This document shows, piece after piece, positions 54,401 through 64,000 of a DNA stretch of 64,000 nucleotides. Each line of letters opens with the position of its first letter. The stretch's first letter is position 1. The stretch is taken from the NCBI GenBank assembly GCA_910591455.2, contig OU342807.1, forward strand, positions 13,485,116 through 13,549,115, written 5' to 3'. The notes below the pieces were generated by a model, which made no database searches, was not told the DNA's origin, and saw only the letters and a list, made by a program, of their open reading frames with translations. The translations under genes were made by a program, and so were the position numbers. Source of the DNA: Pholis gunnellus. Its lineage: Eukaryota > Chordata > Actinopteri > Perciformes > Pholidae.

Positions 54401-57400
54401 GGGGGGATAATCTGCCCTTACACAGACCTTATGTAAATGTAAAAGGTCCTAAATATTCGGTGGGCCGTGCAATATGCAGTTACAGGTTAGGCATGCGTGA
54501 TTGGATAGAGGTGTGCAGCGGGAATAGAAAGCAGCAAGTCGGCCATCTGTCAGCTATCAAATCATCAGAAGAAGGGCTTAATAATTAGGCTTACAAAGAC
54601 AAAACCATAGACTGTATATAAGTAGTGAGCGTAGTCCTCTTGGATTGCGGCCTTCGCCAATGAACCATATTTAGAGTGCGGAGGAGTGACGTAGAGACGC
54701 CATTGATGGCTCTTGCAGCGGCAGCAACCTGTCAATCACAGTAAGCCCTCCCTAAAGCATACTCTGCTTTATGGTCTATTTTACTCTAAATGGGACCGTC
54801 CTTTACTAAATGAACATCATGCTGTATTGAAGAAGACCTGAAACTAAATATTGAGACCCTAAACTCATGTTTACAATGTTTACTGAGGTATTAAATCAAG
54901 AAGAGTAGTAGGGTCATTTTCTCAGACTTTTTTTTTTTGCCACCTGGACATGACTCAAAGTCAACTTTAAAAAAAACTTCTTTCTCCAAATTCTCTGTGA
55001 AGGAGGGGTCTTGCACCTCTGTTCCTAAGTGTGCAGCGTGACTCATCACTCTGACTGGTCTCCACACAGGACCACACCACTGCAGAGGGCAAATTCCTCA
55101 TAAGCAACGAGTTACAGGAAAGTGCAGCATTGTTGATATCCTCATTTACAGTAAGGGAAAGAGAAGTGCTGGCAAAGCATATCCACTGCCTGCCAACTGC
55201 CAACATTATTACAAAATCCAAATGATTTTATTAACTGCGATTAACCTCTTATTTCATGGTTTCTGTAAATCCTGCTGGAGATTCCTGAGCATCCTTTAAA
55301 AAGGTTGAGATAATAGCAGTGAACACAAAGATAACGGAGAGGGGGGAGGAGGGATAACTGGAGATGTCTGATCCCTTTAGAGATTAATGCAGTTGTCTCT
55401 GCGGGAGTATGGGGGCGTATGTGAGAATGCATACAAAGCTGATGGAAGGATAATAAAGTATGAGGGTTGTTTATTACCTACCATGACACACTGTGTCGCA
55501 TCAAAAAAATCGGACTTCAAGATTACTCCTGTCTCTTTTTTTTAACTTTAATCGCACTCAAAAAGAGGCCGACCAAACGTGCAAAAGATTAAACAACGTT
55601 TAACCAGCTGTAAAATAAGCCGCACGTTATCATGGAGAACAAGGCAGCAGGTGTCACAGTATCCTCTACACATTCATATAGAGAACTGCAAAGATTACAT
55701 ATTTTTGCAGGACAATCCGGAAGTTAGCATCGTACTTTCAAAATTCCTTTATCAATTTAAGTCGTAGAAAAAAAAGATTAAAATCTCTTAAGATTGTGTT
55801 AACCACAGGCCTCATTTAAGGCATCTAACCCCAAAAAGATCCACTCAAAGAACCCATCGACTCTGAGACGACAGAACTGGAAGTGCAAAAAAAAAAAGAA
55901 AATGTGCTAACTCACTTCCAGGCTTTAGTGCTGATTCCTGCAGCACTCTATTAACGTCACCTAGCTGCCGCATAGATCTGAGTCACTATCCACTGCCACA
56001 CTGTACCACGGTTGCAGTGTAAAATACGCTAAAGGGTCATTGTGCATACGCATTCATCTGTGTCTAGCAGAGCAAAGCAGGGGGGGGGGGGGGCTGTTTT
56101 GGGGCAGCATCTCGACCTTGCAGCAGGAAAGAGGGTGAATGAGTTTTCTGGTGATCAGTGAATGAAATCAGCTCCAGAATGTTCTCATAGGCTCCCAGAG
56201 TCACATGGTGGTGGTGGTGGTACAGCAGTCGTTCAGCAATGCTGCTTATTTAAGCTCTTCTCCCCAAAGCAGGCTATAACTCTTCATTGTTTTTGGCAAA
56301 CAGCATGCAGCCGAGTTAGCGACTGAGACGATGCAAGCACAGCTCTGACAGATTCATTCAGAGGAGTGGAGGGACATTTTCTGAATCAGAACAGAGAGGC
56401 GCAATGAGCAATGCATACATAAACAGCCAAACATTTCACCGGAGCAGGAATACTAAACGTCTGAGGAGCTCTGTATGAATAACTACTGTAGTGAGAATGA
56501 AGTGTAATCCGGTTTCATTTCATTCGTCTGTGCTCTCTTTTTCAATAGGCAATGTTTCCAGATTGCATGAATCAAATGACCCCATTTCGCTGTTCAGGCA
56601 AGGCTGACATGAAGGTGAATCTTTGCTTGTATAACTACGCGCCTGTAGACGAGACACCTTTAGGTGAGATAAGAGACACAGAAAAGCCTGGCAGCTCACA
56701 GATGGATTAAAACAATAAAAGTAACTGCTGCTGCGTCATAGAATTGGTTTGCAAAAAGCCTTAACCGGACCTGGCCTTAAGTGGGTCAGGACTCAGGACA
56801 CGGTGGGACCGGATGTCACCCTGGCAGGGCCACTCGGTGCTTAGACAAAGAGAGAGGTTAATGTAGGATGAGCCAGGTTTAGAAACACCGGCTCTGCAGC
56901 AAAGTGGCACAAAACACTGTGTTGGTGATCCAACACTTAACGTGCTAGGGCTGACCCACATTGAGAGAGTTATAGGAGGCACAAAGTAGTTCATGGTGCG
57001 AAAGAAGACAGAATAAGCAGACTGTGCAAGATCTGAGCTCCCAAGTGCTGCAGCAAAAATTACCCCCAAAAAAATCAAAGCTGGTAACGTGAGCTCTGTT
57101 GTCTTAAAACGGCTGGACTTTGGTGCCATCATCGAACCAACCAACAGGCAAAACAGACATGCATAAGCATCTACTGAACCCGTGTGCTTAATTGATTAAA
57201 ATGTTCCTTTTTCTGTTTTGCATAATAGAGGTTCAGTTTCCTTACATGATCCAGTTTTTGAGAGACACTATAAAACAGGGGTCACTACTATTTTAACCGG
57301 CGCCGCTTTTCCAGCCTTCACGGCAATCAAATATGTGTATTCTGATAAGTTTCCAGACTCAAGTGAGATTCAGACACACGGGGGAGAGACGAGGAAACAG

Positions 57401-60400
57401 AATGAAGAGCAGGAGAATTACGTGAGTCAGAGAAGTTATTTCACATGAAAAGAGGAAAGTGGTCAGAGAGACCAGTCTCTAACCAAGAATGGACCGACTC
57501 TTAGATGTTCATTCTTCCCACGGGCAGTTTAAAACCAGTATGTCTCACATGTTCAGAGATCGTGGCGATTATTCAAAGCAGCAATGTGCAGCGACACTAA
57601 AGAGACAAAGCACAAATCTTTTGAGCAAACGTACCCACTCACATCCGAAACGAAGTCACAGAAAATAAATCTAAGATCCGAATATGATCAGAATCCTAAC
57701 ACATGAACTGACCGCTCAACAATGATGTTAACAGAGAGGTAATGGAGCTGAAACAAGAGGTTCAATAACCACAGATAAAGTCCCTGCACACAAAGTACTC
57801 TTTTTAGAAGGCGAGAAGAATATAATGTTTTTTTTATATAATATTATGTTTTTTATATAAGATCATGTTTTTTTGGTTGACATCACTTCACACATGAACT
57901 TAAATGTGTTTTATTTTTTAAATCCAGCACTTATTTTACTTTAAACATTTATGTATTATTTGATTATGTATTATTTATAATTCATCCAGTTAAATTTGAA
58001 ATCTAACAATAAATATTGTTTCTTTATTGTCAGTTATTGACTACATACAGACGTTAATACAACTGTTGGGCTCCATCAAAAAAAATAAAATTATATATAT
58101 ATATAAATAAATAAATAAATAAATAAATAAAAGACTAAATCATAGCGCCAGTTAGACATTATTGTGATGTTCCGGACCTTTGCATGAGAAAATTCTCTCT
58201 AACGGGACCTCGTTGAATTTTAATTGAATACCCCCGTTATAAAAGGAACAAAAAACTAATTAAAATTCAGGTCGCAGCAGCAGCTCACAACACACTAGCG
58301 ACAGGAATCAAAGGCAGAACTGCTAATTGTGTTTTCTATTGAGTTGACTCAAAGCTGGTGATGCAGTTTAAAAACAGTCACAACCCTTCAAAAGACGAGG
58401 TCCCCTACCAAACTATCACGGGTGTCCTGTTTCACTGCTGGTCCTGTCTCTTTCCCGTACGTAAAGTAACTGAGCTGTGACAGAGACCTGACCTGTATCG
58501 CAGGAAACAATCATTTTCACTGAGGGCCTCACTAAATAACAGGTTCTAGTGTGTCTGAGAAGGAGGTGTGTGCAGTGTGCACCCTTTCACCCGTTTCTTT
58601 TACAGCGCCCCGCCTAATACGTCAGCTCATTTTCCAAAGAATATGTATTTGTTTGTGCTGCCGCCACTGATAAAGAGGATTTAGTCAATAAGAAGGAAAT
58701 GTCCCAGCAGGCACTACACCAGCATGGCACATCCTGCTCTTTTATTCCCTGTAGAAACTCTACTGTGACAGGGGAAGGACCACAGCACTTGGTCCCTGTG
58801 GATTAGCCACAGGCCCAAACGTTTCCATGGAGCAGGAACACTTTGACTCATTTAATACCTCTTCTGGGAGTTGAGGGACTTAAGATATAGTTATTGTCTT
58901 TTAAGCATCAAGTTCGCAACTATGTGCTATTCCAGGGTAATCCTTTTTTTTCTTTTTCTCCTGTGGCTACTGAGGTCATTCTTCATTCGTAGATGTGTTC
59001 CAGAAGCAACTGTCCCTTCAGCTGTGAAACAACAGCGAGAGTGGCATTGTGTTTGACATTCCTATGTGCCTCCCCGAGGACAGACTAAAGGCTCTGAAAC
59101 TGGAACTGTTGCGATAACGGCAGCAAAAAGCATCGACTACATTTCCTGTTATTGAGATGCAGCAGCGGACTCAAGGGACCGCTGTGGCTGCTGAGGTACT
59201 TCCTTACTTCAGTGATTCTCCAAACTCCTCAACAATAAAAAAAATGTCAAAAACAGGCCAACTTTGTGTGGCAATAAGAAGGCTCAAACAAAGCCAGTCA
59301 GCTGTTAGTCAACAACAGTCTCACCCTTCTTAGATCTGCACACAAGATTACTTCATCCAAAAAGGAAGTTGAGACTTTTCTACGAGGATACATACTGACA
59401 GTGCCTTGGAGTGCGTTTCACTCTGGCTCCATTCTAATCTAGTCAGCACTTTCAGGAGCTGGCCTCTTTGATACCATTTAACTGTCAACATCAGACGTTC
59501 CTGCAATAAATCACTCAGTGAAATGTTACAGAAGAATCTTTAATCAACTGTCACATCTAGTCCTGTCAAGTTGCTTTTATAGTCTTCAAGCACAAGCCAA
59601 AATCAAAACAAGTAAAGCAACACCTCCCAATGATACAAGGGAGGCGACGGTTTATTATTACTATAGCCGTATTGTGGTCAACCCAGGTTGACTTCTTTCT
59701 AAACAATAGACTTGATTGCCGTTAAAGTCAATGCTGGCTCGGTCAAAAATGTAAAAGATAAAGCACGTCATGGTTGTTGCAGTGGACTTTCAACCACTAA
59801 GTTCTGAGAAGAGTGTCAAATCTGCCAAAAGGCTGTCGACTCCGGGAATACCGAGATTGACATGCTCGAGCAGGGTACAGTAACTGCTGCAGAACAGAAA
59901 CAGCTGAAGGGCATCTGAGATACGAGCAGGACTTACGCAACAGTACACTCGAGCCACAGCAGCGCTATGCAGGGGTTGACATACTTCAATAGCACCTGTC
60001 AGTGAGGCGATTGGATACTTCAGGCTAAAGTGAAGAGAGGCCGAGGTTAAGCTAAGATTTTAACTACAAGAATCCACATAAAAGGCTTTAATGGAGGAAT
60101 GTAGAGCCTTGGTTTTTATTAGAGTAAATGGCTATTTTCAAGGAACTGACAGTATCCAAACAACAGAGTCAAATGGAGAGACAACTCCAAATTCCTCCGA
60201 GCTAAATGTCAAATATAATCCCCCAGCAGACAAAACGGAAAAGCCATTACTGGCAAATATTTCAGAAGCCTCTGAAAGAGGAACTGGAGGGAAGAATAAC
60301 AAGGCTGAACTAAGCTATGGCCCAACACAGTAATGTGCAGATCCTTTGGTACTCTGCATAATGCCGAGGCCTGCCCGCACAATAAGTACACCGTACGCAC

Positions 60401-62227
60401 ATTGAAAAGTGAAAGGAGTCTTGACAAAAAGAAGCTGGTTCTTGTTAAAAACAATACACAGAAACACTCCATCAATGCTTTGTTGCTGCACTACTATGAA
60501 GCAAAGGCGACAGCCCTGCTATAGAGGAAGTGAGAGGGGACAGATTTTACTGGGTTTTAAATTAAAAAGAACCAGTACGTGTTGTGACGCACCATTAGGT
60601 CAGCTCTGCAGTGTCTGCAACAAATACTCACTGCAGAGAAAAGTCGCAAAAAAAAAGGGAAAAGAATCCAAATGCAACAAACTGATTGAACATGTCAGCC
60701 TATTAATTCAAAAATGCACTATAGAGTCTGAAATTTGTATCCCTGTATTCAACTTTTAACATCCACCTTATCCGTTGCTGCCCTAGTTTACAAACACCCA
60801 GGGTTACTCCATTCGTCTTGCAAAAGTAAGCCTACAAAAAGCCCACGAGGAGGGTCATCTCCAGCTTACAAATGGTGAATTTCTGCTTCACTATTATTAC
60901 TATTCTCCCCTTCGGCTGCATGCTTAGACCCAGGTGTAAGGACCAGCCCTCTATTTATAGCCATCAGTTTGCCCAGTGTTCAGTCCAGCCAGTGCTCAGG
61001 AGAATTTGTCTTCCTGCACCCTTGTTCAGGCTGATATAGAACGCCGATTTCCATTTAAAGAGAGCAGCAGCAGACACATGACAGGCGGTTAAAAAGGACG
61101 TCATTCCCAACTAACTTCCTGGTGCTCAGAGGTCATTTGAATGAATTAATCCATTCATTGCTGAAAATGATCAGCACAGCAATAAAGTACCTTTGAGTAG
61201 TTAGACTGTTTGGTTGAAATTGACAGTTGTATAATCAGGCCAGGGCTCTTCAGGCGTGCACTAACAGCAACATTACTGACAAACAGCAGCTGAGCTCAAA
61301 AGATTGCAGAGTAAGCCATCCATCCACTGTGAGATTATAGTTCATGGTTTAACACACTATCACTCGTCATTCTTTTCCCACTGAATTTAAAAGAAAAATA
61401 AATCTATTTTACAGAGATACGGTGTGAAAATATGTAGAAAATCTATTCTGTCATTGTTTTTTCCAGATCCAGTGTTCAGGGACTCAATCGGTTAGTGTTT
61501 TCTATCTGCTGGAGCCATTTAGCCAGTGAACCTTCCACACATCCTCTGTCCGACTGCACGCGGGTAAAGACGAACAGATTTGTATGGCAAATTATATGCA
61601 GAAAGGGGGAAATAAAGACAAGTTCCAAACGTTGGGGAGAGAAAACAAAGATGGCACAAGGAATGCTGCTGAGAAAGCCTTTAAAAAAAAAGAGCGAGAG
61701 GAGAGGGAGATGAGAGTCTCTCTGCACTGAACAAGGGAACTCGTGCTTGAAAGTGAACGACAACATGCAGCAAGGCCGACACTAAAAGCCATGAAAGCCA
61801 CTGAATTTGTTTTTACACCAAATCTGAGGTGGAACCTCTGTTTGACATAACAGCCATACAATAGATTCAGATGCTGAGTGTCCAAATGTACAGCACAGCG
61901 GTTGCACATCTTAGGGAACGGCGAACGGATCTTAAACATTGAGATGGCAGGAAGCCCGATGGGAGTCGGTCATTTCAGTCGCCCAGGACATAAGAAAACG
62001 TTCCAGCAACAGCATTTTGAATCTGTGAGCCAATAACATGCAAGGTGTGTAATTCTGCTCAAATGACTACCTTCTGAGGGCGACCTCTGAAGCGCCCACA
62101 CGCCAGCGTTACATAACTCAATATTACAGAGAGTTGACTGTGAATACAGGTAGAAGACACTTACCGCCATCACCAGCTCAAAGGGATGCTTGTACACCCG
62201 CACAGGTGACTGGTACTTCTGCACCAT
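36362..62227 (-). CDS. sec14l1: SEC14-like protein 1 (15 coding exons, span from stop to start)
   Basis: Spliced gene. Joining the 15 coding exons listed separately gives 2187 bp and a 728-residue protein (human SEC14L1 is about 715). Domains in order: PRELI/MSF1-like domain at about residues 3-175 (start MVQKYQSPVRVYKHPFEL), a poorly conserved linker at about 175-249, CRAL-TRIO N-terminal helices at about 250-310, CRAL-TRIO lipid-binding domain at about 330-510, GOLD-like beta domain at about 535-690, and a Ser-rich tail ending SSMISR. The family binds lipids and traffics at Golgi/cytosol; human SEC14L1 is reported to dampen RIG-I signalling and to bind cholinergic transporters (known of the family, not shown here). 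The start has a strong Kozak context (CCACCATGG). All introns are GT-AG and phases agree throughout. The paralogue SEC14L5 fits less well: motifs such as YRTAEELENE, IYQSASVFKGAPHE and NNVQLID are SEC14L1-like. It lies head to tail upstream of endov. No break or frameshift was seen. Confidence 0.96.
37859..37930. repeat. (CA)n microsatellite next to the sec14l1 exon 14 donor
   Basis: About 36 CA units. It ends 9 nt from the exon edge at 37940, so the pre-mRNA reads GUUAGUAAC and then a long UG tract. Confidence 0.97.
37940..38118 (-). CDS. sec14l1: sec14l1 coding exon 14
   Basis: Residues 635-693, GSHITRWPGFYILQWKFHNM through YYTEVLGSEDF, plus AG of an Arg codon; this ends the GOLD-like domain. 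Acceptor CTCCTCAG. The donor GTTAGT at 37939-37934 is followed almost at once by a long (TG)n tract on the transcript. Confidence 0.96.
38229..38480 (-). CDS. sec14l1: sec14l1 coding exon 13
   Basis: Residues 551-634, LLIEIIDASSVITWDFDMCK through TCKEGESVQ, the first part of the GOLD-like domain. Acceptor AACCAG, donor GTGAGG, phase 0. Confidence 0.97.
39021..39389. mobile_element. 369-bp MITE, Tc1/mariner-superfamily type (non-autonomous)
   Basis: The left end reads CAGGAGTGTCTCAGAAAATT; the reverse complement of the right end reads CAGGACTGTCTCAGAAAATT. The terminal inverted repeats extend to about 35 bp with one mismatch. TA flanks both ends (39019-39020 and 39390-39391), as expected of a TA target-site duplication, although the site is (TA)-rich. 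No transposase ORF. It sits in sec14l1 intron 12. Superfamily is inferred from TA flanks and CAG ends. Confidence 0.85.
39390..39443. repeat. (TA)n microsatellite abutting the MITE
   Basis: About 27 TA units directly after the MITE's right end; probably the insertion site, expanded. Confidence 0.95.
39501..39635 (-). CDS. sec14l1: sec14l1 coding exon 12
   Basis: Residues 506-550, CEVPEGGLVPKSMYRTAEEL through SASVFKGAPHE, the bridge into the GOLD-like domain. Acceptor CCGCAG, donor GTGAGG, phase 0. These motifs separate SEC14L1 from SEC14L5. Confidence 0.97.
39782..39916 (-). CDS. sec14l1: sec14l1 coding exon 11
   Basis: Residues 461-505, VSPFIDENTRKKFLIYAGND through IIPDFLAGECM, the C-terminal half of CRAL-TRIO. 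Acceptor TTAG (a weak polypyrimidine tract), donor GTGAGT, phase 0. Confidence 0.96.
40143..40314 (-). CDS. sec14l1: sec14l1 coding exon 10
   Basis: Residues 403-460. SCWTCLVDLEGLTMRHLWRP and LLRIIEVVEANYPETLGRLL form the core of the lipid-binding domain, and it ends at PVLWTL. Codon 403 is split (AG|C). Acceptor CTGTAG, donor GTAAGA. Confidence 0.97.
40466..40487. repeat. Poly(C) run, 22 bp
   Basis: Homopolymer in sec14l1 intron 9; G-rich on the transcript strand. Confidence 0.9.
40825..41270 (-). repeat. Dispersed repeat family B fragments (reverse, split)
   Basis: GGTTGCAACTTATTATTTTC near 40830, then AACTAACAGTCCAAAATTCA near 41116 and CAGTAAATCAATACATTTG near 41177, keep family B order with an AT-rich spacer. 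In sec14l1 intron 9. Confidence 0.45.
41325..41395 (-). CDS. sec14l1: sec14l1 coding exon 9
   Basis: Residues 380-402, from VLSINEEGLRRCEENTKVFG to RPI, plus AG of the next Ser codon. Acceptor ATTTCAG, donor GTAAAC. The short size (71 bp) explains why it is easily missed. Confidence 0.95.
41659..41747 (-). CDS. sec14l1: sec14l1 coding exon 8
   Basis: Residues 350-379, DGRPLYVLRLGQMDTKGLVR through EESLLRH, the start of the CRAL-TRIO lipid-binding domain. The first codon is split (G|AT). Acceptor CCTCTAG, donor GTATGT. Confidence 0.96.
42792..42981 (-). CDS. sec14l1: sec14l1 coding exon 7
   Basis: Residues 287-349 plus one base. It contains IPKDEHILRFLRARDFNMDK and SLTWRKQHQVDYLLETW, the diagnostic CRAL-TRIO N region, and ends GGWHHHDK before the donor GTAGGA. 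Acceptor CTACCCAG. Confidence 0.96.
43231..43340 (-). CDS. sec14l1: sec14l1 coding exon 6
   Basis: Residues 250-286, DKLDADYIKRYLGDLTPLQE through WLQETHKGK, the start of the CRAL-TRIO N-terminal helical region. The first codon is split (G|AC). Acceptor GTTTCAG, donor GTGAGT. Confidence 0.96.
43608..43881 (-). CDS. sec14l1: sec14l1 coding exon 5 (linker exon)
   Basis: Residues 159-249 plus one base of codon 250. It begins GKEIIEFYLKELQDEG, the last PRELI-associated helix, then runs into a Pro/Ser/Thr/Ala-rich stretch with little conservation that links to the Sec14 module. Acceptor CTCACAG; donor GTCTGT after CCT GAA G, leaving phase 1. It is the longest coding exon (274 bp) and carries most of the length difference from the human protein. 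Confidence 0.93.
44335..44463 (-). CDS. sec14l1: sec14l1 coding exon 4
   Basis: Residues 116-158, from VHPENEDWTCFEQTASLDIK to MKQYATSIKK, the end of the conserved PRELI-like core. Acceptor GGTACAG, donor GTGTGT, phase 0. Confidence 0.95.
44495..44830. mobile_element. Possible hAT-like terminal sequence, right end not found
   Basis: GCAGGGGTCAGCAACTTTGG at about 44492-44512 resembles the CAGGGGTCNGCAAC terminus of many hAT elements. No matching inverted copy or target duplication was found downstream, so the extent is arbitrary. In sec14l1 intron 3. Confidence 0.3.
46449..46580 (-). CDS. sec14l1: sec14l1 coding exon 3
   Basis: Residues 72-115, from IAGVDYVYFIQKNILNRKER to ISETCCYS, in the PRELI-like domain. 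Acceptor TTTGCAG, donor GTCAGT, phase 0 at both ends; 132 bp. Confidence 0.95.
46813..46962 (-). CDS. sec14l1: sec14l1 coding exon 2
   Basis: Residues 22-71, from AYERRFPTCHLIPMF to DVDAPRLLKR, in the PRELI-like domain. Acceptor TTTTCAG, donor GTATGT, phase 0 at both ends. It is separated from exon 1 by a 15.2-kb intron. The acidic stretch EEETNEDG (residues 43-50 approximately) is a variable loop. Confidence 0.95.
48359..48411. repeat. Short tandem repeat of about 20 bp
   Basis: Three imperfect copies of GCCACTRCCGGGGCTACCGA. In sec14l1 coding intron 1. Confidence 0.6.
49560..49800 (+). repeat. Dispersed repeat family B copy
   Basis: TTAAGTCGATTAATTGACTA, GATAATCAATTAATTG, GAAATGCCAAACAGTCTCTA, GTTCCAGCTCCTCCAATGTG and GGATTTGCTGCTTTTCTCTG in order, a pattern known from many teleost genomes. 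Class not certain. Confidence 0.65.
53200..53220. repeat. Poly(G) run with one A
   Basis: Fifteen Gs, one A, then five Gs, in sec14l1 coding intron 1. Confidence 0.9.
54391..54406. repeat. Poly(G) run, 16 bp
   Basis: Preceded by GGAGAGAGGAGGA; sec14l1 coding intron 1. Confidence 0.9.
54603..54960 (+). repeat. Dispersed repeat family A, most complete copy
   Basis: It begins ACCATAGACTGTATATAAGT and continues through CCTGTCAATCACAGTAAGCC, CCCTAAAGCATACTCTGC and CATGTTTACAATGTTTACTG. I recognise this as a repeat common in percomorph genomes; the class is not certain. Shorter fragments at 7540-7672 and 12055-12140 match other members of the family. Confidence 0.65.
56080..56093. repeat. Poly(G) run, 14 bp
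   Basis: Homopolymer in sec14l1 coding intron 1. Confidence 0.9.
58091..58132. repeat. (TA)n-(ATAA)n microsatellite
   Basis: A short TA run is followed by about seven AATA units. Confidence 0.9.
62165..62227 (-). CDS. sec14l1: sec14l1 coding exon 1
   Basis: Residues 1-21, MVQKYQSPVRVYKHPFELVM plus A, the highly conserved N-terminus of the PRELI-like domain. The exon itself runs 62165-62254, with 27 nt of 5' UTR. The donor is GTAAGT after codon GCG (phase 0). The ATG sits in CCACCATGG. Confidence 0.96.
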
Positions 62228-63615
62228 GGTGGGGATCGCAGTAACACCAACAACCTGAACGGGAATAAGAACAAATCAAATCAGAAAAGAAACAAGCTAT
62301 GCTCACAGGCATTTGTGGAAAAAAGAAGAAAAGAGATGTAAGGTGGCATTTCATTCACTCTTCCCATCATCACAATAACTGTGTTGCTGCTGAGTACCAA
62401 AATCACAGCACTATGGCAGCATCTGGCCCTAAAAGAGGAGACTCAGCGTGTAATTAAGTAAAAGGTGTGTTATGGCCAACTGCTCGAATGATGCCAGGTG
62501 CGTGTGTGTGCGTGTGCGTGTGCGTGTGTCTGTGTGAGAGAGAGTGTGTGTGTGTTGGCAAGCAGCCCTATGAACTAAAAAAAAACGTGTATAGTTATGG
62601 GCTGCAGAAGGGAAGTGTCCTGAGCCGTGACCGATGGTGTCACTGATCAATGGATGCAGCTTGCCCCGCTCATCTATCAAACAGACACTACACCACTGCA
62701 ATGGCTCCTCACTGGAAACTACTGGGAATGGCCTATAACTAAGCTAAGTGCATCTACAATCTCTGCAGAAGTTAGGGTAACACACAACAACACTCTACTT
62801 CATGATACAAAAAAAAAAAAAAGACAGGTGGTGCTGCACATTCCACATGCTGGAGCAGAGGATAGAGAACAGGATGACACACGAGTAAAAACATCTGGAT
62901 AAGAGAATAATCTTCTATTCGCTTGAACATTGGTAGTTAACAGACAAATGTACACACTGTGGGTTTTAATGCAAACTAAACAGAATGTGGTGTAACGTTT
63001 CTGCTTACTATAGGCAATTTAAAAAGAAGTGCGAAGTGTGGCTTGAACCTCATGTTCTGTATTTGTCCAGCATGCTGACACACGTCTGTAACCAAGTAGG
63101 AGGAGTTAGCTGAAGTCCCAACACTTCGTACAGAGGGATCAGGGGAGGCACACTAATAATAACCGGGGTTAGGACCGACAGCATACAAACCACAGTATTC
63201 CTCTATGGCTAACGAGTGCTACTACTGTACATAATTACCGTCATGCTTCAGGGTCTGTCCGCAACTTCAGAAGACACGGCAAAACAAGACAATTACTTCA
63301 GTAACAGTCATGTGTTCATCAAGAGATTTCAGGTGACACGCTGTCAGACACCTACACATGAAACGTCTTTAACGTTAAATCTCCATATGAAATGCTACTG
63401 GCTAAAAAAAAGGAAGATGAAACTCCAACAGCAGCTTACTTATTGTTGTATAAACCACCTTTATAGATAACAACACACACGCGCGCCGACTTGTTAACGT
63501 TAAGCTGAAACAATAACAGTGCTTGCTAATTGAGACTAGCCCGCGAGCTAGCGCTAACTTAACGTTTTTCAAATCGCTTCGTCAACTTCACATAAATGTC
63601 ATAACTGGTGCTTAC

Positions 63616-63990
63616 CGGTGATTCAAAGAAGCAAATAAATCTGGGCTGGTTTAGTCTGGTTAGTCGCTGTTTCTTCCGAAAGGGTTATCCGAGCAAACTC
63701 TAGCCATTCCCCTCCTCGGTCTCTTCACTTCGCCGGTTGGTGAAGCTGAATCCAGAAGCTAATAGTTAGCTCTGTTGTGCTATCTGGCCATGTAGCCAGA
63801 GGAGGTAGCCAACAAGTCCTCCTCGCGGTCCGTCTCTGACTGGAAGAGTCAAAGCGATAGACTGGATAGCTTAAACAGCCGTCCAGCTCTAAATCACCCT
63901 TAAATGGATGAAAGTGTCCCTCTCTCAGTGCTCTCCTCGGTCCTCTCTCCTCCTCTCTCAGTCATGCCTGTGATGTGATGCCGTGGCTCC
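63616..63990 (-). other. sec14l1: sec14l1 non-coding first exon (5' UTR); outer edge approximate
   Basis: On the minus strand the sequence AATCACCG is followed by the donor GTAAGC at 63615-63610. The next exon begins at 62254 after a CAG acceptor, 27 nt before the start codon. The 5' edge cannot be fixed; 63990 is a guess near the window end. The stretch is GA/CT-rich on the transcript, with no obvious TATA box. If transcribed in full it holds three short upstream ORFs at 63900-63965, 63780-63791 and 63660-63707. Confidence 0.6.
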
Positions 63991-64000
63991 TCCCCCTTTT

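Larger units (their letters stand above)
46963..62164 (-). other. sec14l1 intron between coding exons 1 and 2 (15,202 bp)
   Basis: Donor GTAAGT at 62164, acceptor TTTTCAG at 46963. No nested exon was recognised. Contents: repeat-family copies at 49560 and 54603, G runs at 53200, 54391 and 56080, an (ATAA)n tract at 58091, and an unrecognised 127-codon minus-strand open frame at 56761-57144. Confidence 0.8.

Noticed and set aside
36362..62227. Identity as sec14l5 rather than sec14l1
   Set aside because: Exons 3, 12 and 13 carry SEC14L1-type motifs (VDYVYFIQ, YRTAEELENE, NNVQLID) that differ in the SEC14L5 sequence I recall.

Overview
The window looks like nuclear DNA of a teleost fish, probably a percomorph. 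The grounds are split genes with GT-AG introns, vertebrate-type proteins, very abundant (CA)n and other microsatellites, and interspersed repeats that I recognise as common in acanthomorph genomes. Species cannot be read from the sequence. No rRNA, tRNA, CRISPR array or prokaryotic operon was seen.

Two protein-coding genes were found, both on the minus strand and head to tail. The upstream one is sec14l1. It has a non-coding first exon near the right edge (donor at 63616) and 15 coding exons from 62227 down to the stop at 36362. The joined reading frame is 2187 bp (728 aa), with a PRELI/MSF1-like domain, a CRAL-TRIO (Sec14) domain, a GOLD-like domain and a Ser-rich tail. Its first coding intron is 15.2 kb. 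The second gene is endov (endonuclease V, inosine-specific). It has eight coding exons from 31089 down to 3031; the joined frame is 759 bp (252 aa) and carries the catalytic residues D48, E96 and D122. Its last coding exon lies 15.2 kb beyond exon 7, and a consensus splice donor follows its stop codon, so the 3' UTR is probably spliced. Every exon boundary below was checked for GT/AG dinucleotides and reading phase.

Layout: 1-3016, sequence downstream of the last endov coding exon, with a 17-bp minisatellite; 3017-31089, endov; 31090-36361, the endov promoter area and the sec14l1 3' UTR (not separable by eye); 36362-about 63990, sec14l1 and its 5' UTR. The rest is intronic or intergenic: microsatellites, G/C homopolymers, a 369-bp MITE with long terminal inverted repeats, a 594-bp hAT-like non-autonomous element, and several copies of two dispersed repeat families.

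The two products have no known shared pathway (phospholipid/Sec14-like signalling versus inosine-containing RNA/DNA cleavage). I found no evidence of a new biological system. The most informative oddities are the remote, 3'-spliced last endov exon, the mobile elements, and a long UG tract next to a sec14l1 splice donor.
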